This document shows, in pieces, positions 1 to 7,231 of a DNA stretch of 64,000 bases. Below the pieces are notes generated by a model. It made no database searches and was not told the DNA's origin. It saw only the letters and a program-made list of their open reading frames with translations. The stretch covers positions 62,001-126,000 of the forward strand of contig NZ_JBFLVD010000015.1 in NCBI RefSeq assembly GCF_040750395.1, in the 5' to 3' direction. The stretch is from Scandinavium sp002470465. GTDB lineage: Bacteria > Pseudomonadota > Gammaproteobacteria > Enterobacterales > Enterobacteriaceae. The position numbers and the translations under genes are program-made. Position 1 is the first letter of the stretch. Every line of letters begins with the position of its first letter.

Positions 1-1
1 T

Positions 2-943
2 GAACTGATTGATTACAACGGTGAGGCGCTGCGTGAGCTGGTACTGCGCTACGCACAGGAATGGGCGCTTCCGGCAGAATTTGTGGCATGGCTGAATACC
101 GCTAATGCGTTTTGCTCCACGCTGGTCGACCGTATCGTGACGGGTTATCCGCGAGAAGAGGCTGCCCAGCTTGAAGCAGAACTGGGTTATAAAGATGCCT
201 TCCTTGATACCGCTGAACATTTCTACTTATTCGTTATTCAGGGACCAAAAACGCTGGCCAGCGAACTGCGGCTTGATAAATTTCCGCTCAACGTGCTGAT
301 TGTTGATGACATCAAACCGTACAAAGAGCGCAAAGTGGCGATTCTGAACGGCGCTCACACGGCGCTGGTGCCGGTCGCTTATCAGGCCGGGCTGGATACC
401 GTCGGTGAGGCGATGAACGATGCGCAAGTGTGCGCGTTTGTTGAAAAAGCGATTTGTCAGGAAATCATCCCGGTGCTGGATTTACCGCGAGATGAGCTGG
501 CGTCGTTCGCCAGTGCGGTGACGGGGCGTTTCCGCAACCCGTACATTAAGCACCAGCTTCTGTCGATTGCGCTTAACGGCATGACCAAATTCCGCACCCG
601 TATTTTGCCGCAGCTGCTGGCAGGGCAGGCTACAAACGGAAAACTCCCGCCACGCCTGACCTTTGCGCTTGCGGCGCTGATTGCGTTTTACCGGGCTGAA
701 CGTCACGGTGAGGGCTATCCCGTTCAGGATGACGCCTACTGGATCGAGCGCTATCAACAGCTCTGGATGCTACACCGTGATAAGCAAATCAGCACCGCAT
801 CGCTGGTTGAGTCGGTACTGGCGGTGAAAGAGCACTGGGAGGAGAATCTGACGCAGGTACCAGGGCTGGTGCAACAGGTCACCCACGATCTGGATGCAAT
901 CCTCACGCAGGGTATGCGGGAAGCCGTTAAGCTGCTTTGTTGA
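2..943 (+). CDS. uxaB: Altronate oxidoreductase (tagaturonate reductase), 5' end outside window
   Basis: NAD-dependent reduction of D-tagaturonate to D-altronate in the hexuronate (galacturonate) pathway; cytosolic. The reading frame is open from base 2, so about the last 313 of roughly 480 residues are visible; the N-terminal Rossmann part is missing. The visible part matches E. coli UxaB almost throughout, including the stretches DRIVTGYPREEA, DDIKPYKERKVAILNGAHTA (substrate and cofactor pocket of the mannitol-dehydrogenase-like fold) and GRFRNPYIKHQLLSIALNG. It ends in a normal TGA. The following yneE and tam keep the E. coli order. Identification is from memory of the E. coli protein. Confidence 0.96.
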   Translation, partial: ELIDYNGEALRELVLRYAQEWALPAEFVAWLNTANAFCSTLVDRIVTGYPREEAAQLEAELGYKDAFLDTAEHFYLFVIQGPKTLASELRLDKFPLNVLIVDDIKPYKERKVAILNGAHTALVPVAYQAGLDTVGEAMNDAQVCAFVEKAICQEIIPVLDLPRDELASFASAVTGRFRNPYIKHQLLSIALNGMTKFRTRILPQLLAGQATNGKLPPRLTFALAALIAFYRAERHGEGYPVQDDAYWIERYQQLWMLHRDKQISTASLVESVLAVKEHWEENLTQVPGLVQQVTHDLDAILTQGMREAVKLLC

Positions 944-949
944 TAACAC

Positions 950-973
950 ACCCGGCCATCGTGCCGGGTTTAA
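950..973 (+). terminator. Probable uxaB terminator hairpin
   Basis: Seven nucleotides after the uxaB stop, ACCCGGC pairs with GCCGGGT around a 6-nt loop. Only a short TT follows, so it is a weak intrinsic terminator by sequence. Confidence 0.4.
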
Positions 974-983
974 AACAGAACTA

Positions 984-1001
984 ATTAGTTACAACATACA
1001 T
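984..1001 (-). other. Tus-binding Ter site (TerC-like replication arrest site)
   Basis: On the minus strand the bases read ATGTATGTTGTAACTAAT. This contains the invariant Ter core GTATGTTGTAACTAA; the consensus is AGNATGTTGTAACTAAA. By the known polarity of Tus-Ter, a fork entering from the 5' side of this strand is blocked. That means forks moving from high to low coordinates, from dif toward uxaB, while forks travelling toward dif pass. This is the orientation expected for a terminus trap on this side of dif. It lies 40 bp after the uxaB stop; in E. coli, TerC is also in this neighbourhood. No second Ter core was seen in the window. Confidence 0.85.
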
Positions 1002-1224
1002 TTTGTTTGCTTTACTATTACTCATCAAACTCCTCTGCAAATATTCGTCTGGAAGGGCGTCATGAACCGAATCGGCATTTTATTTGGCTCAGCCTGAAAA
1101 ACGAATCTGATAGCGAGTATTACGCCCGCCGCCAGACAGTTTTTCGAGTAGCCCCTGTTACGGCAGAAAGTAAAAATTTATCTTGTTATTAAAATGTAGC
1201 GAAATGTCGATATAAACTTGAAAG

Positions 1225-1241
1225 AGTGATTTGGATCACGT
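1225..1241 (+). promoter_or_regulatory. CRP-type binding site upstream of yneE
   Basis: The bases contain GTGA-TTTGGA-TCAC, a perfect GTGA-N6-TCAC core flanked by AT-rich sequence, ending 36 bp before the yneE start. The 334-bp gap between uxaB and yneE otherwise holds the terminator and the Ter site; I see no other gene there. Confidence 0.45.
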
Positions 1242-1277
1242 TAAAGTAACGCGCTTCCTTTTTGCAGAACCTCACTC

Positions 1278-2192
1278 ATGATCCTCAGACCTCAAGAACA
1301 CTGGCTGTCACGCATCTTCGTCTGGCATGGCTCGGTGCTATCGAAAATTTTCTCACGCCTGCTGCTGAATTTCCTGCTTTCCGTGGCCGTTATTGCCATG
1401 CTGCCGTGGTATACCTCGCTTGGCGTGAAGCTGACCGTCGCACCGTTCAGTATTCTTGGTGTGGCAATTGCCATTTTTCTCGGCTTTCGCAATAACGCCT
1501 GCTACGCACGCTACGTCGAGGCCCGTTTGCTGTGGGGGCAACTGATGATCGCCTCGCGCTCATTGTTGCGTGAAGTGAAAAATACGCTGCCGGATAATAC
1601 AGACTGCGGACCGTTTGTCAGGCTGCAGGTTTCTTTCGTGCATTCGCTACGTATGCAGCTCCGTCGTTTACCGCAGGAACAGACGCTGGCGAAATACCTG
1701 ACGGACGAGCAGCTCGCGCAAGTTGTGGCGGTACAGTCACCCGCGAACCACATTCTTTTGTTGATGGGAAACTGGCTGGCGGAATACCGTCAGAAGGGCG
1801 CGCTGTCGGATATTCTTTTCCATAGCCTCAACAACCGCCTGAATGATATGTCAGTCGTGCTGGCGGGCTGTGAGCGTATTGCGAACACGCCCGTACCGTT
1901 CGCCTATTCGTTAATTCTGCACCGTACCGTGTATCTGTTCTGCATCATGCTGCCGTTTGCGCTGGTGAGTGACCTCCACTACATGACACCGTTTGTCTCG
2001 ATGCTAATTTCTTACACCTTTATCGCGCTGGACGTTCTGGCAGAAGAACTTGAAGAACCGTTCGGCGTGGAAAATAATGATCTGCCGCTGGATGCCATCA
2101 GCAACACCATAGAAATCGATCTGCTGCAGATGAACAACGAAACCCATATTCCGGCGAAAATCCTTCCCGACAAATGCTATCAGCTGACTTAA
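1278..2192 (+). CDS. yneE: Bestrophin-family inner-membrane channel protein YneE
   Basis: 304-residue inner-membrane protein of the bestrophin-like (UPF0187) family; bacterial members form pentameric ion channels. Visible features are the amphipathic N-terminus (RPQEHWLSRIFVWHGSVL), hydrophobic segments near residues 25-45, 50-65, 205-225 and 230-250, the family motif FRNNACYARYVEARLLWG, and the C-terminal PFGVENNDLPLDAI stretch, which corresponds to the belt region. The position between uxaB and tam is as in E. coli. The physiological ion is not known for this orthologue. A CRP-like site precedes the gene. The GNAT gene starts 9 bp after the stop and may be co-transcribed. Confidence 0.92.
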   Translation: MILRPQEHWLSRIFVWHGSVLSKIFSRLLLNFLLSVAVIAMLPWYTSLGVKLTVAPFSILGVAIAIFLGFRNNACYARYVEARLLWGQLMIASRSLLREVKNTLPDNTDCGPFVRLQVSFVHSLRMQLRRLPQEQTLAKYLTDEQLAQVVAVQSPANHILLLMGNWLAEYRQKGALSDILFHSLNNRLNDMSVVLAGCERIANTPVPFAYSLILHRTVYLFCIMLPFALVSDLHYMTPFVSMLISYTFIALDVLAEELEEPFGVENNDLPLDAISNTIEIDLLQMNNETHIPAKILPDKCYQLT

Positions 2193-2201
2193 GGACTTCC
2201 G

Positions 2202-2642
2202 ATGGACGTTGTGATTCGCGAAATTCAGGCCGCAGATAAAGCTCAGTGGCGCACGCTGTGGAACGGCTATAACCAGTTTTATGCGTCAACCGTCAGCGAA
2301 GCGATCACCGAAAAAACCTGGCAGCGCATGCTGGATGAACGTTCATCCATTTATGGCCGGGTTGCGGTAGTGAACGGGGACGTGCAGGGCTTTGCCCATA
2401 TTGTGCTGCATGAAGGAACGTGGGTCATCGCCCCCATTTGCTATCTTGAGGACCTGTTTGTTGCTCCTGAAACGCGCGGCCGCGGTCTTGCACGAAAGCT
2501 GATTCAGTCTTTGGTTGATGAAGGTAAAGCGGAGGGTTGGTCACGGCTGTACTGGCACACGCGGGAAAGTAACCCTGCCAGAAAGCTGTATGACCAGTTT
2601 ACCGACGTTGAGGATTTTGTGCTTTATCGGATGAATCTATAG
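2202..2642 (+). CDS. GNAT-family N-acetyltransferase
   Basis: 146-residue single-domain GNAT protein. Motif A is clear: LEDLFVAPETRGRGLARKLI, where RGRGLA forms the acetyl-CoA pyrophosphate loop near residues 92-98. Motif B is seen in WSRLYWHTRESNPARKLYDQ. It starts 9 bp after yneE, suggesting one transcript. The substrate cannot be read from the sequence; the family acetylates small amines, protein N-termini or antibiotics. Length is normal for a stand-alone GNAT. Confidence 0.85.
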   Translation: MDVVIREIQAADKAQWRTLWNGYNQFYASTVSEAITEKTWQRMLDERSSIYGRVAVVNGDVQGFAHIVLHEGTWVIAPICYLEDLFVAPETRGRGLARKLIQSLVDEGKAEGWSRLYWHTRESNPARKLYDQFTDVEDFVLYRMNL

Positions 2643-2710
2643 CCGTAGCCTTTAAGAAATCATTAAGATTTTCACTGTGTAATGGTCAACGGGCCATCAG
2701 GAGAATCATC

Positions 2711-2809
2711 ATGGAAAAGAAAATAGAGACCGTCGTAAACATCATTATTTTTGTTTCCCTGTTTGCGACGGCCTGGGACCTCTCGTTAGTACGCGACTTT
2801 AGCTGGTAA
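2711..2809 (+). CDS. Small single-pass membrane protein (32 aa)
   Basis: A 32-codon ORF starting ATG at 2711 and preceded by a good ribosome binding site (AGGAG, about 8 nt upstream). It encodes a charged N-terminus (MEKKIE), one hydrophobic stretch (VVNIIIFVSLFATAW) and a short polar tail (DLSLVRDFSW). This is the usual layout of enterobacterial small membrane proteins. Its stop overlaps the 3' end of the convergent tam gene by 11 bp. I do not recognise it as a named protein. Support is the RBS, the composition and the lack of any other gene in this 156-bp gap. Confidence 0.6.
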   Translation: MEKKIETVVNIIIFVSLFATAWDLSLVRDFSW

Positions 2810-3560
2810 CCCGTCTTGCAATGATAAACAGGCGCGGGAACGCCAGCAGGATCTGACCGTTTTGTTGACGAGGATAGTGCTCTTCCAGCAGTTGCAGATA
2901 GCGCTTCAGAAACGCCTGCTGGCTGACGTTGTCCAGATCCTGCAAATAAGGCCGCAGTCCGGTTGCGCTCAGCCAGTCAATAATTGCCTGATGCGACGCC
3001 ATCGGATGGAAATAGGTCGTTCGCCAGATATCCACCTCACAGCCGTTACTGCTCAGTAAATCGTAATACGTCTGCACGCTCTCAAGCGGAACCCTGCCGC
3101 GCGCCGGATGCCCCAGCTCGCTTGCCGTCTGCCGCATCGATGCGTGCGATGGCTCCTGCCAGTTATCCGGCATTTGCACCGCCAGAACACCTTCATCACC
3201 GAGCAAAGTGGTCAGGTGCGGGAACAGCGTTGAATGATCGCTCAGCCATTGCAGCGAGGCGTTGGCGTAAAGGACATCCAGAGGCTGCTCTGGCCGCCAC
3301 TGATTGATATCGGCGTTGACGAACTGGCAGTCCGGGAGTGCCTTTTGCGCTTTTTCCAGCATCGCCGGAGAGTTATCCACGCCGGTTATCACTGCTTCTG
3401 GCCAGGCTGCACGCAGCAATTCCGTGCTGTTACCCGGGCCGCAGCCCAAATCCGCCACATATTTTGCCGCGGGTTTCGCAATGCGGGCGAGTAGCTCTGC
3501 CGCCGGGCGGGTACGTTCAGATGCAAACTGCAAATACAGAGAGGGATTCCAGTCGGCCAT
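2799..3560 (-). CDS. tam: Trans-aconitate 2-methyltransferase
   Basis: SAM-dependent methyltransferase that esterifies trans-aconitate, a by-product that inhibits aconitase; cytosolic. The SAM motif VADLGCGPGNSTELL lies near residues 35-50, followed by motif II (GVDNSPAMLEKA) and ANASLQWLSDH. The protein matches E. coli Tam from MADWNPSLYLQF to the C-terminal FPRLFIIARR. An upstream in-frame start would add 11 residues, but the ATG at 3560 follows a clear GAGGAACGAAA ribosome binding site and aligns with the E. coli start, giving 253 residues. Synteny with yneE-uxaB supports the name. Confidence 0.93.
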   Translation of the reverse strand: MADWNPSLYLQFASERTRPAAELLARIAKPAAKYVADLGCGPGNSTELLRAAWPEAVITGVDNSPAMLEKAQKALPDCQFVNADINQWRPEQPLDVLYANASLQWLSDHSTLFPHLTTLLGDEGVLAVQMPDNWQEPSHASMRQTASELGHPARGRVPLESVQTYYDLLSSNGCEVDIWRTTYFHPMASHQAIIDWLSATGLRPYLQDLDNVSQQAFLKRYLQLLEEHYPRQQNGQILLAFPRLFIIARRVTS

Positions 3561-3783
3561 TTTCGTTCCTCGAGGCTTGTTGAGACGAAGCAAATCTTAG
3601 ACCAGCGATGCTTTAAGATAGCCACAAAGTTTGCAGCACGCCGAAAGAATTCTGACCATTCAGGCGAAAAAACCTGAATCACCCTGTACGTCGACTGAGA
3701 TCGGGCAAGGCGTGCTGCTTCGTCATTATCCGTTAATAAATGCGCAATAGAGTGGCTGTATTTGTTACCGGAGTGACCCGTTC

Positions 3784-4398
3784 ATGAAAACCGTAAAACT
3801 GGCAGAAGCGTCTATCGACAGCAGCGTGCGTCTGCGTGAGTGCCGCATTGGCCAGCAGTGCGAAGTACTGGCGCACAGCGTAATGGAATATGCATCGTTG
3901 GGAGATTTTTCGTACGTCGGGGAATATTGCACGATTGCCGATGCGCAGATTGGTCGGTTTGTGGCGATCGCCAACCAGGTGCGTATTGGCGCGCCTAATC
4001 ATCCGATGCAGCGAGCTTCACAGCACCGTATTACATACTGTCCGGAATACTATTCTCCGGATGCCACGCGCGACCATGATTTCTTCGCGGCACGCCGACA
4101 GGACACGGTCGTGATTGGCCACGACGTCTGGCTCGGTCATGGGGTCATTGTCCTGCCGGGCGTCACAGTGGGTGAGGGTGCCGTACTTGCGGCGGGAGCC
4201 GTAGTAACGAAAGACGTTGCGCCTTACAGCATTGTCGGAGGTGTCCCGGCTAAAGTGCTGCGCATGCGTTTTTCTGAAGAGATCGCTAAGGAGCTGCAGC
4301 GTATCGCCTGGTGGGACTGGCCGCTGGAGACAATTATCGGACGACTGAGTGATTTTCAGCAGGATGACGTTTCGCGGTTTTGTGAGAAATATCGCTGA
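3784..4398 (+). CDS. Left-handed beta-helix (hexapeptide) acetyltransferase, phosphonate-associated subfamily
   Basis: 204-residue acyltransferase with hexapeptide repeats in two blocks (residues about 10-65 and 108-150). The first block includes SLGDFSYVGEYCTIADAQIG; the second contains VIGHDVWLGHGVIVLPGVTVG and GAVLAAGAVVTKDV. The PNHPMQRASQH insert carries the His/Asn residues typical of xenobiotic or chloramphenicol-type acetyltransferases. The overall layout (NHPM.RASQH, WWDWPLE at the end) matches the family often encoded beside phosphonate (phn) operons. No phn genes are present here, so the substrate is unknown. Confidence 0.8.
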   Translation: MKTVKLAEASIDSSVRLRECRIGQQCEVLAHSVMEYASLGDFSYVGEYCTIADAQIGRFVAIANQVRIGAPNHPMQRASQHRITYCPEYYSPDATRDHDFFAARRQDTVVIGHDVWLGHGVIVLPGVTVGEGAVLAAGAVVTKDVAPYSIVGGVPAKVLRMRFSEEIAKELQRIAWWDWPLETIIGRLSDFQQDDVSRFCEKYR

Positions 4399-4451
4399 GC
4401 GTCAAACAGAAGCGACGGTGAGCCGCAAAACGACTCACCGGTGTGCAGGCC

Positions 4452-5726
4452 TTAGCCTGGATAGATACCGCGATCTTTACGCGCCAGCAGAATACGCTCA
4501 CAGGCCACGATATATGCGGCGGTACGCAGGGAGCAGGATTTTTCCGCCGCTTTTTCCCAAACGTGAACCATGGCATCGGTCATGATTTTGTCCATGCGCT
4601 CGTTGATCTCTTCTTCACTCCAGAAGAAGCTCGCCATGTCCTGAACCCATTCGAAGTAGCTGACGGTGACGCCGCCGGCGTTACAAACCACGTCCGGTAC
4701 GACGATAATGCCGCGGCTGGCCAGTACGTCGTCGGCATCCGGGTAGGTCGGGCCGTTTGCGCCTTCGAGGATAAGCTTACATTTCAGTACTTCGGCACGG
4801 TGGCGGGTGATCTGACCCTCCAGCGCGGCCGGAATCAAGATATCCATATCCACATCCCAGAAAGCTTCGCTGGCGATGGTGTCCGCGCCCGGGAATCCGG
4901 CGATTTGTTTATGCTCAATCTGCCAGGCGGTGAGGGCGTTCATGTCAATACCCGTCGCGTTGAACAGCGTCGCGGTATGGTCCTGAATAGCCACCACGCG
5001 AGCACCGGATGCGGCGAACAGACGTGCGGCTTCGCTGCCGACGTTACCGAAACCTTGCACTGCCACGCGAGCGCCTTCTACCGGAATATTGGCACGACGC
5101 GCCACTTCACGACCGCTGATCCATACGCCACGGCCGGTGGCTTTTTCACGTCCCAGCGAGCCGCCGAGGTGAATCGGTTTGCCCGTTACAACGCCGGTAA
5201 TGGTGGTGCCGTGGTTCATGGAATAGGTATCCATCATCCACGCCATAACCTTGCCGTTGGTGCCGACGTCCGGCGCAGGAATATCTTTTTGCGGCCCAAT
5301 AATGATGCCGATTTCGCTGGTATAGCGGCGGGTCAGACGCTCCAGTTCACCTTCAGAGAGCTTGAACGGGTCGACGCGAATACCGCCCTTTGCGCCGCCG
5401 TAGGGCAGGTTCAGCGCCGCACATTTAATGGTCATCCAGGCAGAGAGCGCCATTACTTCGTTCAGATCCACATCCGGGTGGTAGCGAACACCGCCTTTGC
5501 CCGGGCCGCGGGAGAGGTTGTGCTGCACGCGATAACCTTCAAAGTGACGGATGGTGCCATCGTCCATCTGAACAGGAATATCCACAATCAGGGCGCGCTT
5601 CGGATGACGAAGCGTATCAACCCAGCGGGAAAGTTCGCCGAGGTGAGGGGCAACGCGCTCGATTTGTTGCAGGTAGGTATTCCAGGCAGATGTGTTGCTA
5701 TCTGAAGCGTAAGATAACTTATCCAT
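4452..5726 (-). CDS. Glu/Leu/Phe/Val dehydrogenase (glutamate dehydrogenase, clostridial/NAD-type)
   Basis: 424-residue amino-acid dehydrogenase. The substrate domain contains GPGKGGVRYHPDVDLNEV and the catalytic-lysine motif LPYGGAKGGIRVDP (about residue 105), then PAPDVGTN. The Rossmann domain starts with VAVQGFGNVGSEAARLF (about residue 212), and the family end motif NAGGVTVSYFEWVQD is present. Length and motifs fit the hexameric 420-residue class rather than the 447-residue NADP-dependent E. coli GdhA. It is therefore probably a second enzyme, acting in glutamate breakdown or synthesis. A 17-bp palindrome lies 56 bp upstream of the start. Cofactor preference is not decided by what I can see. 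Confidence 0.85.
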   Translation of the reverse strand: MDKLSYASDSNTSAWNTYLQQIERVAPHLGELSRWVDTLRHPKRALIVDIPVQMDDGTIRHFEGYRVQHNLSRGPGKGGVRYHPDVDLNEVMALSAWMTIKCAALNLPYGGAKGGIRVDPFKLSEGELERLTRRYTSEIGIIIGPQKDIPAPDVGTNGKVMAWMMDTYSMNHGTTITGVVTGKPIHLGGSLGREKATGRGVWISGREVARRANIPVEGARVAVQGFGNVGSEAARLFAASGARVVAIQDHTATLFNATGIDMNALTAWQIEHKQIAGFPGADTIASEAFWDVDMDILIPAALEGQITRHRAEVLKCKLILEGANGPTYPDADDVLASRGIIVVPDVVCNAGGVTVSYFEWVQDMASFFWSEEEINERMDKIMTDAMVHVWEKAAEKSCSLRTAAYIVACERILLARKDRGIYPG

Positions 5727-5781
5727 GATGAACCTTAGTTTTGTAAGTAATATGTTCTTAATTAGCCGTGGAGCATAGTGT

Positions 5782-5798
5782 TACTCACTATGTGAGTA
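5782..5798. promoter_or_regulatory. Palindromic operator candidate upstream of the glutamate dehydrogenase
   Basis: TACTCAC-TAT-GTGAGTA is a perfect 7-3-7 palindrome. It is overlapped by a second inverted repeat, CATAGTG-TTACT-CACTATG (5774-5792). It lies 56-72 bp upstream of the dehydrogenase start in AT-rich DNA. The regulator is unknown. The 308-bp gap (5727-6034) holds this element and the hairpin at 5895-5926; I see no gene in it. Confidence 0.4.
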
Positions 5799-5894
5799 TA
5801 AATTTAACACTTTTTTAAAATTTAGCATCAGGCGAAACGCGGAAATGAGAGGGGGTGGAATTAATTTTTGACAGAGGAATTGAATAGTTATCCA

Positions 5895-5926
5895 GCCTGA
5901 AAAGGCGTTATAGCCCCTTTTCAGGC
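5895..5926 (-). terminator. Strong hairpin between methyltransferase and glutamate dehydrogenase genes
   Basis: GCCTGAAAAGG pairs perfectly with CCTTTTCAGGC (11 bp, 10-nt loop), 109 nt downstream of the methyltransferase stop. No U-tract follows on either strand. It is either a Rho-assisted or weak terminator, or a structural element. Confidence 0.35.
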
Positions 5927-6034
5927 CCAAATTCATTCACTTTAAGTGCATAATAAGCGCTGGCGGCTATTTACCAGAAGTATGACGCACCTCAAAAAGT
6001 AAATATAATGATAATTAACTGTGTTGACTTTGTT

Positions 6035-6673
6035 TCACGATCGGCGAAGAGCCTGACGCCGCTTCAGCAGCAGCACGGTATCAAGAATCTTACCCGTTTC
6101 ACCAGCAGGCCCGGTCGCCAGCCGTTCAATATTTCCGACAAAAACCGATTCCCATTCCCCGGCGTCAAGCTGCAGTTCCGCCAGTGCTTCTTCAGGTGTG
6201 GGGAAGGGCGTATGCCGATGGTCGGACCATGTTGCCGCCGAACCGTGAGAGGTGATGAGCAATGAACCCCCTTGTGCCACAAGGGCTGCGGCCTTTCTCA
6301 GCACCTGCGGACGGCCAAAGTCGACGGGAGATTCAAGAAACGAGGCGGTGACGAGATCATATTCTCCCTCTGGAAAAGTTTGTGAAAGATCGTGTTGTTC
6401 GAAGCGGATGCGTCCGGCGACCTCATTTCGACGAGCATTGTCGGCGGCATAGGCCAGCGCCTGTTGGGCAATATCGACCGCTTTTACCTGCCACCCTTGC
6501 TTTGCAAGCCAGACAGCATCATCGCCACGGGCGCAGCCTAATTCCAGCGCACGGCCTGCGGGGAGATGCTCAGTGAAACGCACCAGCACCGTTCCGGGTT
6601 TGCCGCTGGAATGCGGGGAAGCGCTGGCGTAGCGATCGTCCCAGAACCGGGCTGAGGTAAGTGATTGGGTCAT
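6035..6673 (-). CDS. Class I SAM-dependent methyltransferase
   Basis: 212-residue methyltransferase. The N-terminal FWDDRYA motif and the SAM-binding ALELGCARGDDAVWLAKQGW (about residues 40-60) are followed by VKAVDIAQQAL and a DLVTASFLESP post-motif. The layout resembles TehB/thiopurine-type methyltransferases that act on small electrophiles or metalloids; substrate not deducible. It is transcribed away from the Rrf2-type regulator at 6793, and the shared 119-bp intergenic region has repeated ACGTGA motifs, so it is probably that regulator's target. Confidence 0.8.
   Translation of the reverse strand: MTQSLTSARFWDDRYASASPHSSGKPGTVLVRFTEHLPAGRALELGCARGDDAVWLAKQGWQVKAVDIAQQALAYAADNARRNEVAGRIRFEQHDLSQTFPEGEYDLVTASFLESPVDFGRPQVLRKAAALVAQGGSLLITSHGSAATWSDHRHTPFPTPEEALAELQLDAGEWESVFVGNIERLATGPAGETGKILDTVLLLKRRQALRRS
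6201..6208 (+). other. KOPS octamer pointing toward dif
   Basis: GGGAAGGG on the plus strand matches GGGNAGGG, the FtsK-orienting polar sequence. It lies to the left of dif and points toward it, as expected. It is inside a coding sequence, so chance occurrence cannot be excluded for a single copy. Confidence 0.45.
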
Positions 6674-6735
6674 GACGTTCTCCAGTTGCAGAGTGATTAT
6701 TTCACGTGACTTATAAAATCACATGAGTTCTGACC

Positions 6736-6763
6736 TTGTCAATCTCACGTAGCATTGTAAGAT
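6736..6763 (+). promoter_or_regulatory. Sigma-70 promoter with repeated regulator half-sites for the Rrf2 gene
   Basis: TTGTCA and TAAGAT are separated by 16 bp and end 29 bp before the Rrf2 ATG. TCACGTGA (6702-6709), TCACATGA (6720-6724 region) and CTCACGTAG (6744-6752) repeat one motif across the divergent intergenic region, the last lying inside the promoter spacer. This suggests autoregulation by the Rrf2 protein. Confidence 0.5.
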
Positions 6764-6792
6764 ACATGAAACGTTAACCGGAGGGACTGACC

Positions 6793-7230
6793 ATGCGTCA
6801 GGACAACAAACTTTCACGCATGCTGCACGTTCTGCTGCACATGGCCAGAAACAACGAAGCGTACACTTCAGAACAGATCGCAATGATGCTCGGCAGCAAC
6901 AGCGCGGTTGTCAGGCGCACCCTGGCAGGCCTGCGCGATGCGGGTTTTGTCGCGTCGGAAAAGGGGCATCATGGCGGCTGGCGAATTGCCCGCGATCTCA
7001 GCGAGATAACACTACTGGATATTTATCAGGGGGTCGGCATAAAGCAGCTTTTTGCCATCGGCCGTGGAGACGAACACCCGAACTGCGCCGTCGAAGCGGC
7101 GGTAAATGAAGAGTTGGGCAGCGTGCTGGCAGAGGCAGAACAGAAGCTACTGACGAAGTTCGGCGAAATTACCCTGGCGAACCTGGCTGAACGCTTTGAT
7201 AAGCGTGCAGCATCAGAGTTCGCAGAGTGA
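6793..7230 (+). CDS. Rrf2-family transcriptional regulator (YwnA-like)
   Basis: 145-residue winged-helix Rrf2 protein. The helix-turn-helix spans residues about 25-50 (TSEQIAMMLGSNSAVVRRTLAGL), followed by the wing GHHGGWRIARDLSEITLLDIY. Only one cysteine (C98) is present, so it lacks the three-Cys set of Fe-S-binding members (IscR, NsrR) and belongs to the YwnA-like group. The start has a good RBS (GGAGGG). It is divergent from the methyltransferase at 6035, with shared repeated half-sites; that gene is the likely target. The signal is unknown. Confidence 0.85.
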   Translation: MRQDNKLSRMLHVLLHMARNNEAYTSEQIAMMLGSNSAVVRRTLAGLRDAGFVASEKGHHGGWRIARDLSEITLLDIYQGVGIKQLFAIGRGDEHPNCAVEAAVNEELGSVLAEAEQKLLTKFGEITLANLAERFDKRAASEFAE

Positions 7231-7231
7231 T

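Noticed and set aside
1062..1097. 11-codon ORF with a GGAAGGG ribosome binding site between uxaB and yneE
   Set aside because: Too short, no recognisable attenuator structure after it and 180 bp from yneE; chance is likely.
4443..5705. 420-codon open frame antisense to the glutamate dehydrogenase
   Set aside because: It mirrors the codon structure of the real gene on the other strand; composition rich in His, Arg and Gly without any domain, a typical shadow ORF.
5895..5926. Hairpin as a canonical intrinsic terminator
   Set aside because: The stem is strong, but there is no T-run on either strand; listed only as a hairpin of uncertain role.
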